5,023 nucleotides of DNA from Bacillota bacterium. Lineage in GTDB: Bacteria; Eremiobacterota; SpSt-956; JAKJGF01. This document shows, piece by piece, positions 1 to 5,023 of this stretch. Position 1 is the stretch's first letter. Every line of letters begins with the position of its first letter. The notes below the pieces were generated by a model, which was not told where the DNA came from, made no database searches, and worked only from the letters and a program-made list of their open reading frames with translations. The stretch is from positions 1 to 5,023 of the forward strand of contig JAKPQU010000103.1 in the NCBI GenBank assembly GCA_029555925.1, written 5' to 3'. Both the position numbers and the translations under genes were made by a program.

Positions 1-2066
1 ATCCTATTTCCTATGTCAATGAGCTTTTTGTATCCTGCCACGGGCCTATGGTTCTGAGAGGTGTTGTTACAGAAGTTATAAAAGAGAAATTTACTTTTAA
101 AATAGGTAATGAAAAGGTCCTTTCAAATAAAAAGACTGTTATGCTTGTACCACAGAATTTCAAAGGATTAACCTCTCTTAAGGGAAAACCTGTAATTGTT
201 TACAGTATAACACAGCCTATGCCGGGAAGAACCTATATAGCCGGCGCAGTTTTTGTAGAAGAAGCTTTGCCTGTTATACTGGAAAGCCTTACCAGGACTG
301 CTACAACCAGTGATGAAATTAAAACTGTAGCAGAAGGTAAAATTATTGAGATAAATAAAATTAAAAAAACTGCTCTTATAGAGGTTAAGGCAAAGAAACA
401 GTTATTATTGAATCTTATGTCATGTAAAATCGTGGATAACAGTGACCCCGCAAGAAAGGCTCTTACACTGGAATTCCTCAGAGTCGGCGATATTGTCGTT
501 GTCCGGGGGTATGATATTGCGCGAATAAACGTAATTTATATTAAAGAAAAGAAAGATCCTTCTGTATCCCGTAATCAGGCAGATATAAATGTTTATTTCT
601 TTACAGATCTTCTCGGATATCTTAATCCTTTTATGACAGGAGGCCCTAATGCCTATACATTCCTTCCCGGAAAGAAGCAGAAAGCAGATACAAATTTTGC
701 AGAAGCAGGAGGTTTTTCGTATCTTGCTTCCAGTTATAAGAAAGTAAGTGGCACTACGAAAAATAATCTCCTTCTGTGCAGCGGGAATTTTCTATATGGC
801 ACTCCCCTGTCTGATGCTACAAGAGGGGAAGCAGTAATAGACTGTCTTAATGCCACAGGGGTAAAGGCAGCAGTACTGGGAGAACAGGATTTCCTTGTAG
901 GCCAGGAACAACTCGGGAAATTAATAAAAAAAGCAACTTTTCCTGTACTTGGCGCAAATGTAATAGTTCAGGGAACAGATAATCTTTTCCCGGGACTCAA
1001 GCCTTATATAATCGTAGATTATAATGGTTTTAAACTGGCTGTTATCGGCCTTGTTGATGCTGAAACACCTAAACTTATTCCGGGAGAATATGTAAAAGGA
1101 TTATCATTTACAGATCCCAAGGTTACACTGGCTAAATATTATTCTGCTCTGGAAAGTGGCAGTGATGCGATTGTAGTAATGGCCAATCAAAGGTTTTATG
1201 ATAATATGCTTATAGCCAGTGATTTTGAGAATATAATGCCAGGTAATCATAAAAAACCAGTTTTTATAATCGGTGGAGATGTCAGGTCTTATTCTGCTTC
1301 AACAGATCCTTTAAATATTAATGATATTTTGATACTGGAAGCAGGCACTAAAGGAAGATTTTTAGGCCATATCAGTATGGGATTTATGAAAGATGTCAAC
1401 TCTGTGAACTATACTTATGAATTCAAGCAGATTTCTCCCGCCCTTGTCCAGGAAGGAGATAAGGATATTCAAAAATTGATTGACAGTTTCAATAGTAAAT
1501 TACCTGCTAAATATGCTGAGGTTCTTGGGACTACAGACAACTGGTTACCCAGATTGAGAGACAGGGAATCTTCCCTCGGAGATTTTGTAACAGATGTTAT
1601 GCTTAAAAAATCAGGTGCAGATGTAGCTGTTTATAACGGCAGAAATCTTCGTAATGACCTGTTTAAAGGCGATATTACTTACAGTCACCTTTACACTGTC
1701 ATTCCTTACGATTTTAATATGACTGTTCTCGAAATGACAGGTAAAGACCTTAAAGCTATTATGGAACAGTCTCTTGCTTCTGAAGATATACTTCAGGTAA
1801 GTGGTGTGAAGATCCTTTATAAAAAGGATGGTCCTTCGGGCCAGAAGATTGTAAAATTAACCATAGGTGACAGACCTGTTTCAGACAGCATGTTATATAA
1901 AGTGGCTACCAGCAGTTTTCTTGCAGAAGGCGGGGAAGGTTATACTCTGTTTACAGGCGGGAAAATTCTTCAAAAAGGTGGCCTTATCAGAGATTTGCTC
2001 TCTGATTATATAAAAGAAGTTAAAGAGATTAGACAGGGAACAGGAGAAAGGATTGTTACAGAATGA
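1..2066 (+). CDS. 5'-nucleotidase-fold protein with degenerate metal site, 5'-partial
   Basis: The reading frame is open from base 3 to the TGA at 2064-2066. The first in-frame ATG (48) has no ribosome binding site, and the codons before it read smoothly into the protein, so the true start probably lies upstream of the window. Residues below count from that ATG (672 aa). Residues 1-75 and 95-168 look like two related beta-rich domains (each has a G-x-[VI]-x-E-[VI] strand early and a G-[KD]-x-V-[IV]-V strand late). Residues 178-450 match the metallophosphatase domain and 487-656 the 5_nucleotid_C domain of UshA-type enzymes. In the first, the family metal motifs are replaced: D-x-H-G is D187-L-L-G, G-D is G246-N247, G-N-H-E-F-D is G278-E-Q-D-F-L283, the following His is N380, and G-H-x-[HQ] is G410-D-V-R413. 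Only D187 remains. The second domain keeps R-x-E-S-x-L-G (504-511), NGRNLR (530-535), an aromatic at Y554 and F624-L-A-E-G-G-E-G-Y (624-632). I infer a non-catalytic, perhaps nucleotide-binding, exported protein. Fold assignment is firm; lack of activity is inference; localisation is unseen because the N-terminus is missing. Confidence 0.87.
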   Translation, partial: PISYVNELFVSCHGPMVLRGVVTEVIKEKFTFKIGNEKVLSNKKTVMLVPQNFKGLTSLKGKPVIVYSITQPMPGRTYIAGAVFVEEALPVILESLTRTATTSDEIKTVAEGKIIEINKIKKTALIEVKAKKQLLLNLMSCKIVDNSDPARKALTLEFLRVGDIVVVRGYDIARINVIYIKEKKDPSVSRNQADINVYFFTDLLGYLNPFMTGGPNAYTFLPGKKQKADTNFAEAGGFSYLASSYKKVSGTTKNNLLLCSGNFLYGTPLSDATRGEAVIDCLNATGVKAAVLGEQDFLVGQEQLGKLIKKATFPVLGANVIVQGTDNLFPGLKPYIIVDYNGFKLAVIGLVDAETPKLIPGEYVKGLSFTDPKVTLAKYYSALESGSDAIVVMANQRFYDNMLIASDFENIMPGNHKKPVFIIGGDVRSYSASTDPLNINDILILEAGTKGRFLGHISMGFMKDVNSVNYTYEFKQISPALVQEGDKDIQKLIDSFNSKLPAKYAEVLGTTDNWLPRLRDRESSLGDFVTDVMLKKSGADVAVYNGRNLRNDLFKGDITYSHLYTVIPYDFNMTVLEMTGKDLKAIMEQSLASEDILQVSGVKILYKKDGPSGQKIVKLTIGDRPVSDSMLYKVATSSFLAEGGEGYTLFTGGKILQKGGLIRDLLSDYIKEVKEIRQGTGERIVTE
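2047..2052 (+). promoter_or_regulatory. Ribosome binding site of the propeller gene, inside the upstream gene
   Basis: AAAGGA lies 10 nt before the ATG at 2063, within the last codons of the nucleotidase-fold gene; an AGGAG at 2042-2046 is an alternative at 16 nt. The start overlaps the upstream stop as ATGA (2063-2066). This arrangement supports translational coupling and confirms the start chosen for the downstream gene. Confidence 0.55.
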
Positions 2067-2998
2067 AGAAGAATTTCTTCTGGACCATTTTGTTTTTTAT
2101 AGTCTTGTGCACCTTTCTTGCGCAGGGAGCAAATACATATAGTATTTATTTTGCCTCCGATCGGAGCGGAAATCTTGATATATATTCGGGTTTTTATCCT
2201 TCCAGAGGTGAACCCAAGAATCTTACATCTGCCAACCCCTGTGTAGATACTGAACCATGTGTGTCAGCAGATGGTAAGAAATTAATTTATACTGCTTATT
2301 CATCTGATGGCAGATCGCAGATTTTTATTATGAATGTAGATGGTTCCGGCAGAAAACAGCTTACATCCAGCGATGGTAATAACAAGATGCCATCCTTTTC
2401 TCGTGACGGGAAAAAGATAGTCTTTATTTCTACGAGGGATAAGAATGAAGAGGTTTACATCATGGGGGCTGATGGCTCAAATCAGACAAGACTTACTTTT
2501 GATAGAGCTGTTAAGGAACAGCCTCTGTCTTATGATAGTCCCATGCCTCCCACTGTAGAAGTTACGAGAGACAGAGACCCGTCCTTTTTCCCTGATGGAA
2601 AAAAAATAGTCTGGACTTCCTATAGAGATGGAAATGCTGATCTGTTTGTTATGAATGCAGACGGAACAAAACAGGCTCATATTACCAATACGACTGTACA
2701 TCGTCATAATATTCAGGCTATCGTTTCTCCCGATGGTAATAATATCATATGGGCTTCTGACAGAGACGGAGATTATGACCTGTTTACTATGAAATCCGAT
2801 GGAAGTAAAGTCAAACATCTTACAAAAGGCGGATTTGGTTCCCATTGTCCCCATTTTTCCAGGGATAGAAAGAAGATAGTTTTCTGTTCCGATCTTCAGG
2901 GGCCTACGTGGCAAATTTTTATTATGGATTCAGATGGAAACCATATAGAGAAAGTTTTTTCTGACGGCAGTGATGACTGGACTCCATCTATTTATTAG
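2063..2998 (+). CDS. Secreted six-bladed PD40/TolB-like beta-propeller protein
   Basis: The 311-aa product begins with a Sec signal peptide (MKKNFF, hydrophobic core 6-19, likely signal peptidase I cleavage after AQG at about residue 22). C16 is preceded by L15, so it is not a good lipobox. The rest is PD40 repeats with the TolB signature [SP]-x-D-G-[KN]-x-[IL]-[IV]-[FYW]-x-[ST], then a D-[IL]-[FY]-x-M-x-x-D-G strand and a [QH]-[LI]-T end. Blades sit at about 28-55, 64-104, 110-146, 173-208, 219-255 and 263-300. The C-terminal D-W-T-P-S-I-Y can close the ring against the N-terminal strand near Y26, giving six blades. A longer insert (147-171) separates blades 3 and 4. The N-terminal domain of true TolB is absent, and no enzyme domain is attached, so this is a stand-alone propeller and should not be called tolB. 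It overlaps the upstream gene by 4 bases (ATGA) and is probably co-expressed with it. Family knowledge suggests a periplasmic protein-binding scaffold; partner and role are unknown. Confidence 0.88.
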   Translation: MKKNFFWTILFFIVLCTFLAQGANTYSIYFASDRSGNLDIYSGFYPSRGEPKNLTSANPCVDTEPCVSADGKKLIYTAYSSDGRSQIFIMNVDGSGRKQLTSSDGNNKMPSFSRDGKKIVFISTRDKNEEVYIMGADGSNQTRLTFDRAVKEQPLSYDSPMPPTVEVTRDRDPSFFPDGKKIVWTSYRDGNADLFVMNADGTKQAHITNTTVHRHNIQAIVSPDGNNIIWASDRDGDYDLFTMKSDGSKVKHLTKGGFGSHCPHFSRDRKKIVFCSDLQGPTWQIFIMDSDGNHIEKVFSDGSDDWTPSIY

Positions 2999-3000
2999 TA

Positions 3001-3071
3001 GTGAATAGTGAGTGGTGAGTGGTGAGTGCTAAAGACAATGTTTTACTCACTGCTCACTGCTCACTATTTAT
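3001..3071 (+). repeat. Heptad-repeat inverted pair forming a 28-bp RNA hairpin
   Basis: Two bases after the propeller gene's stop, four heptads run head to tail at 3001-3028: GTGAATA, then GTGAGTG three times. After a 15-nt loop (3029-3043) comes an arm of opposite sense, TACTCAC then TGCTCAC twice (3044-3064), followed by TATTTAT (3065-3071). Pairing 3001 with 3071 through 3028 with 3044 gives 28 continuous pairs in + strand RNA: 21 Watson-Crick and 7 G-U (at 3001, 3003, 3013, 3014, 3020, 3021, 3028). On the opposite strand the seven would be A-C mismatches. There is no U-run after the stem, so it is not a standard Rho-independent terminator. It may protect the 3' end of the upstream mRNA or be a mobile or simple repeat; the function is not shown by sequence. 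Confidence 0.8.
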
Positions 3072-3085
3072 AGTTGATGTGTCAT

Positions 3086-3157
3086 GGTAAAGGGTGAAGA
3101 GTGAAGGGTGAAAAGAACAGGACATTCCCCACTATTCACTATTCACTACTCACTATA
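3086..3157 (+). repeat. Second heptad-repeat inverted pair, imperfect
   Basis: Four heptads GGTAAAG, GGTGAAG, AGTGAAG and GGTGAAA occupy 3086-3113. They are followed by an opposite-sense run at 3130-3157: CACTATT twice, CACTACT, CACTATA. The two arms pair at only about five of seven positions per heptad, so this hairpin is weaker than the one upstream. The opposite-sense run (3133-3153) can instead pair completely, counting G-U, with heptads 2-4 of the first array (3008-3028). The run ends 32 nt before the start codon of the transporter gene. No convincing -35/-10 pair is visible between here and that start; TATACT (3154-3159) and TATAAA (3167-3172) lack a matching -35. Confidence 0.7.
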
Positions 3158-3178
3158 CTTATGAAATATAAAATTTTT

Positions 3179-3185
3179 ACGGAGG
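3179..3185 (+). promoter_or_regulatory. Ribosome binding site of the NicO transporter gene
   Basis: ACGGAGG contains a strong GGAGG core (3181-3185) with only 4 nt before the ATG at 3190, a slightly short spacing. It fixes the start, because the downstream residues immediately form a signal peptide and no other ATG nearby has a comparable site. Confidence 0.8.
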
Positions 3186-3189
3186 CACT

Positions 3190-4689
3190 ATGTTAAAAAA
3201 ATTTGTTTGTCTGTTAATATGTTTCTTATTTATCTTCCCGTCCGGAGTTTTCTCCCATCCATTCGGATATCTCAGGATTGATGCGGTAAGCCAGATTTCT
3301 ATTTCTACAGGCAGAATTACATTGAAATACCTTCTTCGTCTCCCTGAAGCTTCTGCCTTCAGTCAGCTTAAAATCATGGACAAAAATCAGGATTTTATTT
3401 ATACAGATGAAGAAAAAAGATCTTATCTGGAGCAGGCAACAGAGAAAGTTCTTCAGAATATTTCAATGAAATTGAATGGTCAGCCATTACATATTAAAAC
3501 CATAGATTCTGATCTTATTGTAAATACGGGAACAGGTGAACTTTCTACATTAAAAGTGAATTATCTTTTTGAGACTTCCATACCGGAAGGGCTTTTGAGA
3601 AAAGGTGAAAATAAATTATATTTTAATGATGATAATTTTACATCCACACCCGGATGGAAAGAAATAATGGTTAAAGGTGAAGACTCTGTCAACATATTAA
3701 GTGCTCCGGAAAAACCCCAAAATATAAAAAGTGCAATCTTTACAAAAGCAGATATAGTTTTTTCTTCTCTGAAAGGTTCAGATGGAGGCAATAACAGTGA
3801 ATTTCCAGAACCGAATATTCCTGAAACCCGGGGAGATAAAGGCCTTGTCGGACTTATTACAAAAGAAAAATTAAATTTAAGTGTTGTCCTTGTAGCTCTT
3901 GGTCTGGCTGTAGTACTTGGTGCCCTTCATGCTTTTGCTCCGGGCCATGGTAAAACCATTGTCGGAGCCTATCTCATAGGGAGCAGAGGAACTGTAAAAC
4001 ATGCCATATTACTTGGTATCATAGTTACGTTTACCCATACAATAAGCGTTATATTGCTGGGCGTTATATGTCTTTTTGCCTTTAAATACGTTATGCCTGA
4101 AAAATTATATCCCTGGATAGGTTTTTCTTCAGGTATTCTTATTTCTATTATAGGCATATGGCTTTTTATATTAAGACAGAAAGAAGCTATTGTATCACCT
4201 GACCGCGGCCACAATCACGACCATGAACACAGCCATGACCACGGCCACAATCACGACCATGAGCACAGCCATGACCACGGCCACGGCCATGAAAATGGAG
4301 ATGGAGGAGCGGGACATTATCATGGTGGAAAATATCATGTTCACAAATTGCCGGAAAAAATTACTCTCCTGAGTCTTATTGCTCTTGGTGTAAGCGGTGG
4401 TATAGTACCATGCCCTGATGCACTGGTCGTTTTATTAAGTGCTGTTGCTCTTAACAGAATACTTCTCGGATTACTGGTGATAGTGGCTTTCAGCTTCGGT
4501 CTTGCTGCAGTTCTTATTGCCATTGGCATAGTAATGGTTACTGCCGGTAAGATGCTCGAAAAATATTATCCCCAAAAGAATTTTTTAAACAGGGTAGCAG
4601 CATTTTCTTATCTGTTTATCTTTATTCTCGGTCTTGTTATTGCTGTACAATCACTTACCTCGGCAGGTATACTGGTTATTAATATTTAA
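3190..4689 (+). CDS. NicO-family nickel/cobalt transporter (RcnA-like) with N-terminal periplasmic domain
   Basis: The 499-aa protein starts with a Sec signal peptide (core 6-18, likely cleavage after V-F-S at 23), so the mature chain would begin HPFG. Residues 24 to about 222 form an extracytoplasmic domain with a degenerate EF-hand-like loop (D64-x-N66-x-D68 to E75) and a low-complexity linker (about 195-220). The membrane part has six likely helices at about 229-249, 270-298, 306-328, 391-420, 424-451 and 467-492. NicO signatures are H247-A-F-A-P-G-H253-G-K in helix 1, T-H283-T in helix 2 and G-G-I-V-P-C408-P-D in helix 4. Between helices 3 and 4 lies a loop with 18 histidines (341-385), as in RcnA, where it binds metal. 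E. coli RcnA, about 270 aa from memory, lacks the N-terminal domain; related long forms with an N-terminal HP-x-G start are known in other bacteria. The likely role is Ni2+/Co2+ export across the inner membrane. Direction of transport and metal choice are inferred from the RcnA-like loop. No NikR- or RcnR-type operator was recognised upstream. Confidence 0.9.
   Translation: MLKKFVCLLICFLFIFPSGVFSHPFGYLRIDAVSQISISTGRITLKYLLRLPEASAFSQLKIMDKNQDFIYTDEEKRSYLEQATEKVLQNISMKLNGQPLHIKTIDSDLIVNTGTGELSTLKVNYLFETSIPEGLLRKGENKLYFNDDNFTSTPGWKEIMVKGEDSVNILSAPEKPQNIKSAIFTKADIVFSSLKGSDGGNNSEFPEPNIPETRGDKGLVGLITKEKLNLSVVLVALGLAVVLGALHAFAPGHGKTIVGAYLIGSRGTVKHAILLGIIVTFTHTISVILLGVICLFAFKYVMPEKLYPWIGFSSGILISIIGIWLFILRQKEAIVSPDRGHNHDHEHSHDHGHNHDHEHSHDHGHGHENGDGGAGHYHGGKYHVHKLPEKITLLSLIALGVSGGIVPCPDALVVLLSAVALNRILLGLLVIVAFSFGLAAVLIAIGIVMVTAGKMLEKYYPQKNFLNRVAAFSYLFIFILGLVIAVQSLTSAGILVINI
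4207..4278 (+). repeat. 36-bp tandem duplication encoding the His-rich loop
   Basis: Two 36-base units (4207-4242 and 4243-4278) each encode the 12 residues GHNHDHEHSHDH. They differ at one base, A4227 versus G4263, a synonymous Glu codon change (GAA/GAG). A partial third unit (GGCCACGGCCAT) starts at 4279. The near identity at DNA level points to a recent in-frame duplication or gene conversion that lengthens the metal-binding loop of the transporter. Confidence 0.9.
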
Positions 4690-4741
4690 ATGATGACGAT
4701 TTTTACAGGTGTATTTCATAAATTATTAGAATTTAACCGGA

Positions 4742-4788
4742 GTGAAAGGCGAGACGTGAAAAGAATATGAGCTTTACTCACTATTCAC
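4742..4788 (+). repeat. Diverged heptad-repeat pair downstream of the transporter gene
   Basis: GTGAAAG, GCGAGAC and GTGAAAA (4742-4762) face an opposite-sense run at 4775-4788 (TACTCAC, TATTCAC). This is the same heptad family as in the spacer at 3001-3157, here shorter and more diverged, with an imperfect stem and an intervening AT-rich loop. The transporter gene is therefore flanked on both sides by this repeat type. Confidence 0.6.
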
Positions 4789-4828
4789 TTCTTAATATAT
4801 TTAAAATAAAATTACTAAAAAAATAAAG

Positions 4829-4858
4829 GAATTATTTCTTATTATACGAATTATTTCT
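4829..4858. repeat. Short direct repeat GAATTATTTCT
   Basis: The 11-mer GAATTATTTCT occurs at 4829-4839 and 4848-4858, a 19-base period. In sequence this AT-rich it may be chance or replication slippage; no function is implied. Confidence 0.45.
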
Positions 4859-4908
4859 GTCATTATTAAGCTAAGTACCGCTACAGGTAAAATGGTATCC
4901 GTAAAAAG

Positions 4909-4934
4909 CTTCTGCCTGGCGGGCTCTGGAGAAG
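4909..4934. other. Small hairpin in a GC-richer patch, possible minus-strand terminator
   Basis: CTTCT (4909-4913) plus CC (4915-4916) can pair with GG (4928-4929) plus AGAAG (4930-4934), a 7-bp stem with one bulged G and an 11-nt loop. Read on the minus strand the stem is followed at once by CTTTTTA, which resembles a weak Rho-independent terminator for a gene entering from the right. On the + strand the T-run (4943-4948) is 8 nt away. The stem is short, so this is tentative. Confidence 0.2.
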
Positions 4935-4961
4935 AAAAATTAGTTTTTTATATAGGATTAA

Positions 4962-5009
4962 AAATTAAATAAGGGCTAATTTATTGTCTGTAAAACAAAT
5001 TAAATAAGG
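4962..5009. repeat. Short direct repeat AAATTAAATAAGG
   Basis: The 13-mer occurs at 4962-4974 and 4997-5009, a 35-base period. Only two copies are visible before the window ends, and both are AT-rich. They are too few and too short to be called an array or operator. Confidence 0.4.
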
Positions 5010-5023
5010 CAAATTATTTTTCT

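Larger units (their letters stand above)
4690..5023. other. AT-rich intergenic region, no supported gene
   Basis: No frame on either strand carries a credible start, ribosome binding site and coding pattern. The longest minus-strand stretch (4801-4947) is open for 48 codons but has no start codon until its 29th codon. Contents noted separately are a heptad-repeat pair near 4742-4788, short direct repeats near 4829-4858 and 4962-5009, and a more GC-rich patch at about 4870-4935. No clear Rho-independent terminator follows the transporter gene, and the gene to the right lies beyond the window. Confidence 0.6.

Noticed and set aside
2477..2914. 145-codon open frame on the minus strand
   Set aside because: It lies fully antisense to the propeller gene, has no ribosome binding site, and its openness follows from the repeated PD40 codon pattern; the sense frame is a clear protein family.
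2063..2998. Annotation as tolB of the Tol-Pal system
   Set aside because: The TolB N-terminal domain is missing, and no tolQ, tolR, tolA or pal gene is adjacent.
3001..3157. CRISPR array
   Set aside because: The units are 7 bases, contiguous and in both orientations, with no spacers of uniform length and no cas genes.
3074..3172. Sigma-70 promoter for the transporter gene
   Set aside because: TTGATG (3074-3079) has no -10 at a proper distance, and TATACT (3154-3159) and TATAAA (3167-3172) have no -35, so no pair can be supported.
4190..4372. 60-codon + strand frame rich in Thr and Met
   Set aside because: It is the out-of-frame reading of the His-rich loop repeats in the transporter gene.
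3561..4529. Three antisense frames at 3561-3791, 3969-4214 and 4341-4529
   Set aside because: They are shadows within the transporter gene, without ribosome binding sites or recognisable domains.
4801..4947. Minus-strand 48-codon open stretch with a hydrophobic, protein-like C-terminal part
   Set aside because: A stop lies directly upstream, no ATG, GTG or TTG occurs before codon 29, and there is no ribosome binding site. It could be a gene remnant, but nothing supports that.
4962..5009. Start of a CRISPR or iteron array
   Set aside because: Only two 13-mer copies in highly AT-rich sequence at the window edge; the repeat is too short and unstructured.

Overview
This is an AT-rich stretch with three protein-coding genes, all on the + strand. 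It most likely comes from a diderm (Gram-negative type) bacterium. The evidence is two Sec-type signal peptides, a TolB-like propeller expected in the periplasm, and a large 5'-nucleotidase-fold protein of the kind usually exported. Standard genetic code and ordinary purine-rich ribosome binding sites fit a bacterium. No 16S, tRNA or diagnostic marker is present. The phylum cannot be fixed; an under-sampled candidate phylum is possible but is only an impression.

Layout: (1) Bases 1-2066 hold the 3' part of a large gene whose frame is open to the window edge. It has about 170 residues of beta-rich tandem domains, then a complete 5'-nucleotidase (UshA-like) two-domain fold. The metallophosphatase half has lost nearly all its metal ligands, while much of the C-terminal substrate-binding half still looks conserved. 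It is probably a pseudoenzyme. (2) Bases 2063-2998 encode a secreted six-bladed PD40/TolB-like beta-propeller that starts inside the stop codon of gene 1 (ATGA overlap), so the two are probably co-translated. (3) Bases 2999-3189 are non-coding and packed with heptameric GTGARTR-type repeats in opposite orientations. The first pair of arms can form a 28-bp RNA hairpin in which every position is Watson-Crick or G-U. (4) Bases 3190-4689 encode a NicO-family (RcnA-like) nickel/cobalt transporter with an N-terminal extracytoplasmic domain and a His-rich loop built by a 36-bp duplication. (5) Bases 4690-5023 are AT-rich and non-coding as far as can be seen, with another copy of the heptad repeat family and some short direct repeats.

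Genes 1 and 2 look like one periplasmic or surface module of unknown function. The transporter has its own strong ribosome binding site and is separated by the repeat-rich spacer, so it is probably a separate function: nickel/cobalt efflux or homeostasis. The strongest candidates for something undescribed are the catalytically dead 5'-nucleotidase coupled to a propeller, and the structured heptad-repeat spacer. Nothing here resembles a defence island, CRISPR array, prophage or transposon.
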